Below the pieces are notes generated by a model. That model searched no databases. It saw nothing but the letters and a program-made list of their open reading frames with translations, and was not told the origin of the DNA. Positions 34,101 to 43,933 of a stretch of DNA of 64,000 nt are shown in pieces. The position numbers and the translations under genes were made by a program. The first letter of the stretch is position 1. Every line of letters starts with the position of its first letter. The stretch comes from Hexactinellida sp. DTS-2022. Lineage: Eukaryota > Porifera > Hexactinellida. Where the stretch lies: assembly GCA_028753945.1 (NCBI GenBank), contig JAPNXP010000014.1, forward strand, positions 1,364,001 through 1,428,000, in the 5' to 3' direction.

Positions 34101-36392
34101 GTTACTCTTTACGATAAACCGAATCCTCAGCGGTTCAAAGGTCGCGCCACGAGTGCACAGGCTCATGAACTCTTCGGTAGACTCCCAGGGAACCATGGGC
34201 TAAGTGGGGCAGTGTGTTCACTTGGGAAGAAAGGGGAGTAGCTAGTTATAGGAGGGACAGACCCCTTTTGTTAGTTAGTGGAACTAGCTGGACTGAAGAC
34301 GAGGATTTTGAGATTATATTAGAAGCGCTGAAAGCGTATGACGTCATTTGTAGCAGAGACAATAAGCTGCCTTGTATAGTATGTGCAATCACAGGTAAAC
34401 ATTGTGACAACTCTATTGGAACTTAATTAGAAGGAAACAGTTTGTTGTGATACGTGGGGGGGGGGGGGGGGGGGCAAAGTTAATTCGACGTTATTTGCCA
34501 CTGGCGGAAACTTTAATTCGTGACAGAACATCTATTTAGACCTAACTATAGTTAATTCCAACATCTATTTTGACCTAACTATAGTTAGTTCCAGTACCTA
34601 ACACTCTCCAGGTAAGGGCCCGCTGCGTGACTACTACGAGAGGGAGATAGCAGAGCTGTCTCTCGCGGGTGCGCATAGCGACGCTCTGGCTGCAGGTGCG
34701 GGACTACCCGCTGCTGCTGGCGACTGCGGACCTAGGAGTCAGTTTGCACTGCTCATCCTCGGGGCTGGACCTGCCTATGAAGATAGTGGATATGCTAGGG
34801 TCCGACCTGCCAGTGCTAGCTAGGAGATACAGGGTTCATTCAGGTTAGTACAGGGTTTCATTCAGGTTAGTACAGGGTTTCATTCAGGTTAGTACAGGGT
34901 TTCATTCAGGTTAGTACAGGGGTCATTCAGGTTAGTATAGGGGTCATTCAGGTTAGTACAGGGGTCATTCAGGTTAGTACAGGGGTTCATTCAGGTTAGT
35001 ACAGGGTTCATTCAGGCGTTTTGGAAAGAAACTTGTCTAGGCGCGCGAGAATCGATAGATGCTCCCATAGACGTAATACAAATTGAGTTTTTTTCTAACT
35101 ATCGTTTTTCTTACTATTTTAACTGAAAATAAAAGTTTCTAAAAAACCGGTTTAAACTGTAGGTGCATAGGAGAGCTGGTTAAAGATGGCACAAACGGAT
35201 TCCTATTCAGCTCGAGTAATCAGCTGTGCGATCAGCTGATACAGCTAGGGAGAGGGTTCCCGGACAATATGGAACTAACTAGGTTCCGGTCGCTAATAAG
35301 CGCGAGCAGACAGAAAGACACCTGGCAACAAGTTTGGAACAGAGAAGCGGCCTTGTACTTCACACGGCGAACTAAACCCTGGACATTATACGCCGCTCGG
35401 TTGAGTATTCTGTTAGTAGGCATAGCAGTAGTTATTTGGGTACTGAGACAATTTGGTATGGGATATATATTAGATGCTCTGATGGCAGATATATGATATT
35501 AGTAAGATAGTATGTATATTTGTTGTTGTTGTTGTTGTTATTTGGGTACTGAGACAATTTGGTATGGGATATATATTAGATGCTCTGATGGCAGATATAT
35601 GATAGTAATATATGTATTTTTGTTGTTGTTGTTATTGTTTAGTAAACTTTAGTTACTAATTATACTCCGCAGGTCTGATTATTATGTGAAAACTTTTATT
35701 ATATATATTTACAACTAACCTTGTGAAATATGCAATAAAACACAATGGCATAATGATACTATATTTAGAACAAACTACAGTCAGGATCTTTTATTATGAA
35801 CATTCAAGGGACCAAAAATTGTGTTCATAATAAAGAGACTTCACAATAAGCGAACTCAACTTAATACAAACCCTATGTAAGTTGTTAAATTGGGACCATA
35901 GGGCTTGTTCATAATAAAAAAATGTTCATATTAAGCAGACGAAATCTTGTTCATAATAAGCAGACCTTGACTGTATTGTGAAATATGCAATAAAACCCTG
36001 GGCATAATGATACTAGTATATTTAGAACAAACCTTGAGGTACTTTTCCGCTTCCTTTGCAGCTTTAGCAGACCAGGTCCCAGTAATGACGTAATCAGCCT
36101 TTGGGTTGTCCCCTCTCATTAAGTTGAGTGGCACTCCAGAAAACTGTCCTGTCCCTCCACCGGATAGGAACAACACCTTATAGTTGTCGGGTACCTCTAA
36201 TAGATCCCTTACTAATTGTTCGGTGTCTGTATTTATTTGCGAATAGAGTTTTCCTCTGTGACTTATTTCCATAACACTAAGGCCGGTGCCTTTGTAGTTG
36301 TCGATTCCTTCTTTGCAGATTGCAAGAACCTCACTGGGGATTTTCGCTGGGCCAGGACCGAAGTTAATTATCTTATTGTTTCCATTCATCAT
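29457..36392 (-). CDS. PSAT1: Phosphoserine aminotransferase (PSAT1 type), four coding exons
   Basis: Converts 3-phosphohydroxypyruvate and glutamate to O-phosphoserine and 2-oxoglutarate in serine synthesis; a cytosolic PLP enzyme. Coding exons, in transcript order: 36392-36033, 31414-31200, 30897-30633, 29738-29457. All junctions are GT-AG and the phases join (0, 2, 0). The product is 373 residues, about the usual family length. Visible blocks: INFGPGPAKIP at the N terminus, GLSVMEISHRG, LFLSGGGTGQF, the PLP-lysine block AGAQKNIG (Lys about 200), and GHRSVGGLRVSL near the C terminus. Two adjacent Met codons (36387-36392) could start it; an upstream in-frame ATG at 36447 would add a leader, which I consider less likely. 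All four exons are intact. The first intron (31415-36032) holds the oppositely oriented ALG1 gene. Confidence 0.93.
30039..30562. mobile_element. hAT-like MITE of TAATTG repeats in PSAT1 intron 3
   Basis: Ends CAGGGTTGGGTTCAATTAT and inverse, with perfect 8-bp duplication GTATGTAC (30031-30038, 30563-30570). The interior is almost wholly TAATTGTAATTG repeats. Confidence 0.9.
30633..30897 (-). CDS. PSAT1: PSAT1 coding exon 3 (PLP lysine)
   Basis: Completes Gly192, then VIYAGAQKNIG with the catalytic Lys; also YNTPP. Acceptor CTAG|TGTT, donor TACAAA|GTAAGA. Confidence 0.9.
30905..31198. repeat. AAC-rich microsatellite filling PSAT1 intron 2
   Basis: CAA/AAC repeats with AAAC and AAAT variants occupy nearly the whole 302-bp intron between exons 2 and 3. 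Long Cys-, Leu- or Val-rich frames here are artefacts. Confidence 0.9.
31200..31414 (-). CDS. PSAT1: PSAT1 coding exon 2
   Basis: Codons 121-191 plus two bases; acceptor TTGTTAG|GTAAAC, donor TTCGG|GTTTGT. Contains NETVHGVEF and the VADMSSN block that holds the cofactor-binding Asp. Confidence 0.9.
31750..33360 (+). repeat. J-family repeat, copy in PSAT1 intron 1
   Basis: Begins with the GCAGCTGTGCCGACGCATG hairpin and ends GTCGGCACAG. The body has AT-rich subrepeats (AATTGAATTATTCATA). Its 3' end is tandemly triplicated. Confidence 0.6.
33165..33362 (+). repeat. Triplicated J-family 3' end
   Basis: Three nearly identical units of about 62-70 bp, each with GGCACTAAGACCAATACTGG and the palindrome CTATACTATAGTATAG followed by TCGGCACAG. 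Confidence 0.9.
33474..35496 (+). CDS. ALG1: ALG1-type beta-1,4-mannosyltransferase (GT33), broken frame; nested in PSAT1 intron
   Basis: ALG1 adds the first mannose to GlcNAc2-PP-dolichol on the cytosolic face of the ER. Exons: 33474-34394, 34612-about 34832, 35163-35496. The ATG at 33474 opens a signal anchor (Val-rich, encoded by a GTT repeat), then LVLGDLGHSPRMQNH, VQSPPAIPTL, VDWHNYGYTL, FCVTQAMRNDL, SGTSWTEDEDFEI, GKGPLRDYYE and HCSSSGLDLPMKIVDMLG, all family landmarks in the right order. Intron 1 (34395-34611) is GT-AG. The frame shifts near 34005, 34093, 34212 and 34671. The donor after exon 2 is not clean, because the expected site reads TACAG|GG at the start of a minisatellite. Exon 3 ends in a hydrophobic tail. 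A possible poly(A) signal is AATAAA at 35734. It may be a pseudogene; the neighbouring PSAT1 exons show no such damage. Confidence 0.8.
33502..33527 (+). repeat. (GTT)n microsatellite encoding the ALG1 membrane anchor
   Basis: About eight GTT repeats read as Val in the hydrophobic N terminus; length changes of whole units keep the frame. Confidence 0.85.
34456..34474 (+). repeat. Run of 19 G in ALG1 intron 1
   Basis: Homopolymer tract; a likely place for sequencing length error. Confidence 0.9.
34833..35017 (+). repeat. Minisatellite of splice-donor-like units
   Basis: About eight to nine units of 21-22 bp (ACAGGGTTTCATTCAGGTTAG and variants) directly after ALG1 exon 2. Each full unit holds CAG|GTTAGTA, which resembles a 5' splice site. 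Confidence 0.9.
35431..35606 (+). repeat. Tandem duplication of the ALG1 3' end
   Basis: 35431-35499 is repeated at 35537-35605 (offset 106): the last 22 codons, the stop and a few bases, separated by a GTT repeat. The second copy is untranslated. Confidence 0.9.
35778..35973. mobile_element. pogo-like MITE (CAGTCAGGA)
   Basis: 196 bp, TA on both sides (35776, 35974), same family as 51067-51260. Confidence 0.85.
36033..36392 (-). CDS. PSAT1: PSAT1 coding exon 1
   Basis: Codons 1-120, ending KYLK with donor AAG|GTTTGT. Carries the N-terminal substrate and cofactor-binding blocks. Confidence 0.9.
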
Positions 36393-38167
36393 GTTGTTAT
36401 CTTCTATAAGAATAAATAGTAACAACAACAATTCAGATGGGGTTTGCAAAAGAATAAATAGTAAACAACAATTATAATGAAGTTTGCAAAAGAATAAATA
36501 TAATACTACTAACCTTTTGAGTGTTGACTTTTGTTGGAATTTGTGAATGAAGTCAGAATCGATTTATATACAAGCCTCAGACTGCATATCAGTGCCATTA
36601 CAATTGACCTTTACCTTTGCTGTTCAACTCATAGCATGATAGGTGCATGCTGGTCTGATAAAATAACTGAGTTAATGAGTTTGTTGCTATGCAAATGTCA
36701 GATATGTAGGGTGACTCGGTAATAACTTAGGGAGATTCAATTAGTATAAATGAGATAACGATATCGTTATAAGACAGACGGACACCCCAATGATATTAGG
36801 ATATTATTATTGCAGAGTTTCCACTGTCTAATTTCTAAATTATATTTGTCGCCAAAAGTACAAGAAGGCCTGTGTTAATGGTAATATTATTTCAGCTCCA
36901 CACGAAGTCTATCATAGGATGCTCGTTATAATTTTCTCATTAGGCCATATAAAATAAATAACTTGTTCATCATCCCCGTCCGTCCCAATTTTTACCCCCC
37001 GTCCGGATATATTTTATTGTTATCTTATGAACATAATCGTACAGATATTAGCTATAAACTTGTATAAAGTACACTAATGCATAATTAGTCATGTGTTTAG
37101 GGAATTTCTTTAATTATTTGGGGATTATCATGTGATTTTCTAATTTATTTAATAATAATATTTATTGTTTGGCATTGGATAATGTTATTTGCATAATAAT
37201 GGAAATAAAAAATAAAAATAAAATCCCGTCCGCCGTCCCTATTTTCTGAAAAAATCCGGATGATAAACAATTAATTTATTTTACATGGCCTTATTTGATG
37301 AGATTATGATAATTATATGTTTTGACATAGTAGTTTAACTCTAACTGAGCAATTAGTCTAATCTAGTTAATGACGGCAATTTCAACACAAAAATAGCAAC
37401 TACAGTAGAACTCGGTAAAGACGTACCACCCTGGGAAACAAGAAAAAGTACGTACTAACCGATCACTACTCATATCTACTTCATTGCTTGCCCTACCTAA
37501 TAACCCCTACCACCCACTCATCTGAACTGAACGAACGAACTGAATGAATTGAACGAACGCAGGTCATCCTGTTGAACGAACTGAACGAACGCTGGTGGTG
37601 TTGAAGTTAGGAGGTCAACGTGAACGAACTAACCGTGCGTCAAATTAAGATGAACTGAATCGGGTTTATTCAGTCCGTTGGTGAACCTCTAATTCCTGAT
37701 GTTTACTTGTAATAACATTTGGAATTTAGTTTCATAGAAATGCGGTTTCTATTCCCCTATCTCATTAATAATAAAATCTGGGCAAACAAACGAAAAATTA
37801 AACAAACAAACAAACACACATACTGTATTAATCGATTTATAATAGTATGGATGAATATGAAGAGGAAGCTATAATTTGGGAAACTGCTATTTATTCATAA
37901 GAGGCTTATCAGATTAGCAGTAGTAGATTTAATTATCAGATTTGATGTACATCGAAATGGTTGATACCAAAGTGTAGTTTTCTGGCGTACTCGATCAGAT
38001 TATTACCGAATTGTTAATTTGAAACCGCATAATTTGAACTGTAATAGATTATATCCCTGTTTATGATTTTTACTGTGCCGACTATACTATAGTATAGTGG
38101 CCCAGTTCTAATTTTACTGCCTTGGTTAACTAAATAAATTATTACTGTGCCGACTATACTATAGTAT
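36393..38167. other. PSAT1 upstream region and dispersed repeats
   Basis: 36405-36500 has three imperfect copies of AGAATAAATA with TTTGCAAAAG. An ATGCAAAT octamer lies at about 36690. 37350-37400 matches the flank of the 6-kb 7TM gene. 37440-37680 holds GAACGAACTGAACG repeats related to 57790-58090. 38074-38113 is a J-family 3' palindrome. No gene seen. Confidence 0.45.
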
Positions 38168-38234
38168 TGTTATGAGATGAGGCCACGGCTCAGTATGAAG
38201 ACTAGCCGCTGTCTCCGACCTCATCCCATACTAG

Positions 38235-39064
38235 CAGAGTTGCCAACCCTCCCGCTTTTTTGCCTTTTTTTCTCCCATCCTCCCGACCTCCCGCCAAACT
38301 TTTCAAACTCCCGCTTTTTGGGAAATTGTTTCTATTTTATTATTTTATGATATACTGTATAAGTAAATAACGGGATTTTTTTGCTAAAATTAGTCAAGAT
38401 ACGAGTACCAAGTTTTGTTCTACTCATGTATACTTGTAAGTAGTTAAGATTATTTAGCCAATTATTAGTACACTGTACTATTATGTTTTAATTCGAATTT
38501 GGAAGAAATCCCCTCCAGAAATTTGTTATACTAGATCCGATGCTGAATTTTTTTCCCGTTTAGTTTATATGTCGATATATGCAACCACGTGTGGATTAAG
38601 TTTACAACACAATTTACAAATCTGATGGCCTAATCTTCATGAAATTCCTTGAAATCTCAAGAAAAATGTTCATAAATTACGAGAACTTTCGAAGATATTT
38701 AACTGCTGCTACATCTACGTATATCTGAAAAAAAACATAATATTTGTAATTTTTTTTATAATTCATTAATCTAGCTATTTCGTTTTTGTTGTATTATTGC
38801 ATACATTGGGTGAATATGAGATACGCGGGAATAAATTTGATAGATAGAACTATCAAAATAAGCGTTTCCTAAACTAGATATCCAAACATAAAATATAATC
38901 ATATTGTATCGTTCTATTCATGATAGATTCAAAGAAATGGCATATATTTTGAGTCTCCCGCTTTTCTCCCGTTTTTTCATCTTCGACCTCCCGCTTTTTA
39001 GGTAAACTCCCGCCAAAATTGGCAAAATCTCCCGATTTTTGGTTTTCAGAGGTTGGCAACCCTG
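38235..39064. mobile_element. hAT-like MITE of the GCGGGAG family, complete
   Basis: Ends CAGAGTTGCCAACCCTCCCGC in pieces: CAGAGTTGCC and (inverted) CAGGGTTGCC. The flanks CCCATACTAG and CCCATAGG are a worn duplication. 830 bp, non-coding. Confidence 0.8.
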
Positions 39065-39082
39065 CCCATAGGGATGTTACGT

Positions 39083-39136
39083 GTGTGGTTTCGTTCCATT
39101 GCAGGGACTCATCAGGAGGGTAACCCTCGACCTACC
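39083..39136 (-). ncRNA. Hammerhead ribozyme motif, copy 3 (intact core)
   Basis: On the minus strand: GGTC with cleavage triplet GTC (39131-39129), stem I GAGGG-TTA-CCCTC, CTGATGA (39115-39109), stem II GTCCC...GGAAC (39108-39093; one imperfect pair), GAAAC (39092-39088), then CCAC. All invariant core bases are present. Stem III is short (GGT/ACC), as in retrozyme-type hammerheads that work best as dimers. The small stem-I loop may limit speed. Confidence 0.8.
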
Positions 39137-39318
39137 AATTGCTCCGCGCACCAGGTACCTTTACGCATACCAGTTACCAGTCCGTACTGCCGGCCTGTGA
39201 ATACATCACTAACTCACTCTGCGTGAGTCTGCCCGTACTGGAAACCTACCCAACTTCCCACGCTAGGTACTCCCGAGGACTCCAGGTAATGTCTATAACA
39301 GTATAGTGGCCCCAGGGC

Positions 39319-39430
39319 CAGACCTGGGGCTGATTACTAGTGAGTGATTACGATTACGATTACGATTACAGGAAATGTTGTAATCAATTACAATCGATTA
39401 CGATTGTTATCGTAATCAGCCCCAAGCCTG
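39319..39430. mobile_element. 112-bp hAT-like MITE of GATTAC repeats
   Basis: Ends CAGACCTGGGGCTGATTAC and (inverted) CAGGCTTGGGGCTGATTAC; 8-bp duplication CCCAGGGC (39311-39318, 39431-39438). It landed on the very tip of R1 copy 2. Confidence 0.9.
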
Positions 39431-39432
39431 CC

Positions 39433-41996
39433 CAGGGCCGGATTAAGGGCCTAGTAGGCCTGGAGCTGAATAATTTTGATGGGCCTATCACGAAATATTA
39501 TGTCCGTGTTGTTTATGGTCCGAATGGACGTAATCTGGACGAAATATTTCAGACACCGATAAAAAAAGGAGCCGATAAAAGAGGATAAAAAGGATAAAAA
39601 GGAGAGTAAAAAGGGTCACTAGTTTACAAAAAAGTAGCGCTCTCTCGCTCTCGCTCCTGAAAAATTGGAGCGCGCTCACTTTCCGCCCCTTATTTCATGT
39701 GAACCAAATATACTAAATCGTGACCTTCGATATATAAGGCCTGAGTGTTAAGCGAAAATTTGTGTACCATGGATTACTTAAAGTGCATTGAAAAATGGAG
39801 AATTGTTCTTTATCCCAATAATTAGCAATGATAGAGCTGAAAAGTGTATTATAACAATATAGGAATATGGTACCCAGGTATACATAGCACTCTCCAGAAT
39901 TGTGATATGTTATCATCTGATGACGTAATGGTAATTTTGGTTGCGAATTATCTTGTTTTTCTAGCATACTTTTAACATAGTTAAACGCGTTATAAATGTT
40001 CAAAATTGGAACATGGTTATACCCATAACTAGTTGAAAAAAATATATCGAAATTATAAATGGAATGTTGACACATTCCTCGGTTGCCATGGAAATGTATA
40101 TTTCCTAAAATGTGTCATAACTCAAAAACTATGAATGTTATGTAAACTAGGCTGGTACTGATCTGTCCGGAATAGGTAACTTCCTATTCATTGATAATAC
40201 ATTTTATATGCCTAACTTCAATAACTTTTGAGATCATGACATAATTAACACTTAATTCATTATTAGGTAATGACTCACTATCTCAAAGATGATTGAAGTT
40301 AGGCATATAAAATGTATTATCAATGAATAGGAAGTTACCTATTCCGGACAGATCAGTACCAGCCTAGTTTACATAACATTCATAGTTTTTGAGTTATGAC
40401 ACATTTAGGAAATATACATTTCCATGGCAACCGAGGAATGTGTCAACATTCCATTTATAATTTCGATATATTTTTTTCAACTAGTTATGGGTATAACCAT
40501 GTTCCAATTTTGAACATTTATAACGCGTTTAACTATGTTAAAAGTATGCTAGAAAGACAAGATAATTCGCAACCAAAATTACCATTACGTCATCAGATGA
40601 TGACATATCACAATTCTGGAGAGTGCTATGTATACCTGGGTACCATATTCCTATATAGTTATAATACACTTTTCAGCTCTATCATTGCTAATTATTGGGA
40701 TAAAGAACAATTCTCCATTTTTCAATGCACTTTAAGTAATCCATGGTTCAAACCAGCACTCAGGCCTTATATATCGAAGGTCACGACTAAATATACAAAT
40801 ATATTTATTTAATTAATTAATTCTGATTCGTGCTTAAAAACTGAGAAACCTCATGGAAACTTAGTTAGGTTCATATTATTAAATTATCTATAAATATTTA
40901 ATATCGGCTAAGCGCTTCTCTGGAATTTGAAAAACCTAACTATCTTCCTTAGTTTGTATTCTATTTACTCTCTATATTATCTATCATTTAAAACAAAGTT
41001 GACTCTCTAGCTCATATACATTCCGAGTTACAGTCAGGTATTTGAATATGGAACATTTAATATCAAACTATACGTGCCCTTATTAAATATGTTGTAATTG
41101 TACATTCTTCCTGCTCTAATTTCCAATTTATCGATGTTTCGTGATTACTCTATTATTTAGGTAATTTGTATTGGATTAGTGATATATATTTGAAAAATGA
41201 GTGCGCTCCAGTAGGCGCGCTCCACCTATAGGCTATAGCTCTCCTGAAAAATGGAGCGCACTCCTTTAATGCTCCTCATATTGAACACAATAATATATTG
41301 CTTATACCCGGAATGAAATAATTAGTCCTGGGGATCAAAAATGTAAACCGGGGGAACAAAATGTAAACCCGGACCCTTAATGTATGAAATATTTGGTCGG
41401 AGTTAATATTTGTCCGGACGGACCAAATATTTCGTGACAGCCATACCTACTTGACAATTCCATACACGACAAAACAGATTTTATTTATTTTGTACCTATA
41501 TATTTTTTGTACATCATAAAGTCACTTTATGTGCTTTTCTACTTGCAAAATCTCTAATCGTAGACTCCACATCGATTTGTTGCAAATAAGGCAATGAAGT
41601 AAATTATAAATACAAAGCACGTATGCTGGTGGATCACATTGTTTTCTGATATTTAATAAGATACTATACCGTCTAATAGAAGAAGAAATTAATCGCACAA
41701 TGAAAACCTAAACGTATAAACGGCTTGTTAGTCAAAGATTTATTGGACACAGAGGGATTAAAAGTTTAGTACATTCATATAAATCATTGACATTTTTCAA
41801 TGAAATAGTCGACTTAAAATCATGAAAATTTGACTAGGTCTACTTGAAGCCTGCATATGAAATCCGGGTGCTTCTAGTGCCCAACCAAAACAGACTATTG
41901 GCTAAGCCTTAAGGGCCTATGGCACAAGCGGTGGGCCTATTTTCAAGATGGGCCTGGGGCTGGAGCCCCATCAGCCCCCGCCTTAATCTGGTCCTG
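39433..41996 (+). mobile_element. hAT-like element R1, copy 2 (with FB1 inside)
   Basis: Nearly identical to copies 1 and 3; ends CAGGGCCGGATTAAGG and CCTTAATCTGGTCCTG. It shares the GGTCCTG variant with copy 3, so these two are closest. No transposase. Confidence 0.88.
39719..40785. mobile_element. Type-1 foldback element (FB1), complete
   Basis: Two arms of about 525 bp, nearly perfect inverted repeats, ends CGTGACCTTCGATATATAAG. Exact 7-bp duplication ACTAAAT (39712-39718, 40786-40792); R1 copies 1 and 3 show the empty site with one ACTAAAT. Each arm has GGAATGTTGACACATTCC next to GTTGCCATGGAAA. Frames inside are artefacts. Confidence 0.92.
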
Positions 41997-42448
41997 TACA
42001 GGGGTTCATCTAAGGTTCCTGGCCGGCACTTCTGGCCAGCCAGGCATCGGTTGAGGTGAAAAAGTGCTTGCAGAGTGATTCCATTTAGGTGCCGGGTTGG
42101 GATAGATACAACATCTGTTTCTGGAGTGCAATCAGTGCAGTCAGTGATCAGCTGTTTCTGTAGCTGCTGTATATAGGAGTGTTGTTGGGGGTTGAGTCAA
42201 CCGAATATATTCGCAAACAAGCAAATACTTATATTCGGTAATTAATCCAATATAACTTCAGTAGACTCGTTAATAGGAACAGGTATAAGGTTTAATTCCC
42301 CTAGTTTATACAAATGTATGCAAGTGACTCCGGTTAATACAGATTCCGGATAATACGAACATTTAGACGGTCCTCTGTTGTTCCTATTAACAGAGTATAC
42401 TTTATTTGGCAAATCGTATTTCGTCAAACATAATAGTAAAGTCAACTA
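41997..42448. other. Spacer with GGCCGGCAC repeat
   Basis: 42009-42110 resembles 29770-29860 (CCTGGCCGGCACTT, TTTAGGTGCCGG). The rest is AT-rich with no gene. Confidence 0.4.
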
Positions 42449-42635
42449 CAGTGGAGCCTCCCATAACGGACACTCCAAATAGCGGACAACCTCTAAATAA
42501 CGGACAACCCTCGTGGCACGGATTTATTTATTTAGCATATGTCTAATAGAAAAGCAACCTCTAAATAGCGGACAACCTCTAAATAACGGACAACGGGTCC
42601 GGTCCCAAGGTGTCCGTTGTTCAGAGGCTCTACTG
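42449..42635. mobile_element. pogo-like MITE (CAGTGGAGCCTC)
   Basis: Inverted ends CAGTGGAGCCTC/GAGGCTCTACTG-like, TA on both sides (42447, 42636); internal repeats ATAACGGACAACC. Confidence 0.8.
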
Positions 42636-42639
42636 TATT

Positions 42640-43133
42640 CGGTTGCAGCCTTGCTATAGGAAATAATTGAAAGTTAATTAATTAAATTGATCATATCTTA
42701 TTTTTAATTATGTAGAATGCTCTTGGAACAAATGAATCCATTAGCAATAAATAGCAAAATAATGTTACAATTGTGTCTCATAGTTATGTAATGTGTTTTT
42801 CAGAATTCTGCAATTCCATCAAATTCCTATGCACCACGCTGCAGACTATTTGGTTGCAATGAAATGCTTTCACATAAAACTAAGATTAGAAGTATTCTCC
42901 CTTCCATAGTGACGTCCCTGGGTTGCATTTAATTATTAATTTAAGTGTTTATTATTGCAATGGTTTGTTTAATTTCACTTATTGGATATTGAGGTTCAAA
43001 CAGAGTTGAAGTAATTATTTTGGGTATACGTATAACTCCAGCAAATAATTTAATTTTTAAATTTAGAACAACGAGCCCTTCGGTCTCGGTCGCTTTGCGA
43101 CGAATCGGTACTACATTAGATTGTATTACTTAA
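42640..43133. other. AT-rich spacer with Helitron-end fragment
   Basis: 43070-43105 is ACGAGCCCTTCGGTCTCGG, as at 7421 and 8607. Nothing else recognised. Confidence 0.4.
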
Positions 43134-43290
43134 CAGGGCCGGCGGAAGCAGTTTTAAAGTGGTCAGGCCATGACTTGACCGGCCTAACTAGTGACGTAAG
43201 AGTGGTCAGGCTATTGTCCTGTCCTGCTGTCCATTTGATAAAAGTGGTCAGGCCATGGCCTGACCGGCCTGACCGCTTCCGCCGCCCCTG
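43134..43290. mobile_element. 157-bp hAT-like MITE (CAGGGCCGGCGGAAGC)
   Basis: Ends CAGGGCCGGCGGAAGC and (inverted) CAGGGGCGGCGGAAGC with internal GTGGTCAGGCC repeats. The target duplication is not clear. Confidence 0.7.
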
Positions 43291-43471
43291 CTTATTGTGA
43301 ACTGTCGCTGTATGCACTTTCTACTATGAATATAAACATGGAATCATGGCAGTAGGGGGATACACAAGATGGCCCGAAATAAATCAGTGACCAATAGTTT
43401 CGGTTTGATGTTTTCTCTATTTTTCTCTATGTATATGCTAGACAGCTAGAGCATCGTATTCTCAGATTCAG

Positions 43472-43933
43472 CAGGGTTGCCAACCTCTGAAAACAAAAAA
43501 GCGGGAGATTTTGCCAATTTTGGCGGGAGTTTTACCAAAAAGCGGGAGGTCGAAGATGAAAAAGCGGGAGAAAAGCGGGAGACTCAATATATATGCTATT
43601 TTTAAAAATATATCATGAATAGAACGATATAATATGATTATTTAGTATGTTTTGATATCTACAATTAGGAAAAAAACTTGGTACTCGAAAAAAAATTGAA
43701 AATTAAAAACTACAACTAAAAAAACTTGAAAAAAAAACTAAAAAGAAAAAAACTTGTTGCTCGTAGGTTGACTAATTTACTTGAATAATTTAAACAAACC
43801 CCGTTATTTTACTTAATTATCATAAAATCTAAATATATAAACAATTTCCAAAAAGCGGGAGTTTTAAAAGTTTGGCGGGAGGTCGGGAGGATGAGAGAAA
43901 AAAAGGCAAAAAAGCGGGAGGGTTGGCAACCCT
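43472..43933. mobile_element. hAT-like MITE of the GCGGGAG family, short copy
   Basis: Ends CAGGGTTGCCAACC and (inverted) AGGGTTGCCAACCC; 8-bp duplication AGATTCAG (43464-43471, 43934-43941). The terminal G is lost at one end. Confidence 0.88.

Larger units (their letters stand above)
38168..39300 (-). mobile_element. LTR-like element with a hammerhead ribozyme, split by a hAT MITE
   Basis: Ends TGTTATGAGATGAG...TGTCTATAACA (TG...CA both ways). The flanks are GTAT (38164-38167) and GTAT (39301-39304). Removing the element and one GTAT restores the CTATACTATAGTATAG palindrome seen in J-family copies, so this is a true insertion with a 4-bp duplication. Without the 830-bp hAT it is about 300 bp, non-coding, and carries a hammerhead motif on the minus strand. 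This fits a solo LTR of a retrozyme-like or Ty3-type element. Confidence 0.75.

Noticed and set aside
34833-35017. CRISPR-like direct repeats
   Set aside because: Units are contiguous without spacers, in a eukaryotic gene; a minisatellite. The same applies to 63297-63476.
39713-40812. Two similar 120-138-codon frames facing each other
   Set aside because: They are the two arms of the FB1 foldback read on opposite strands.
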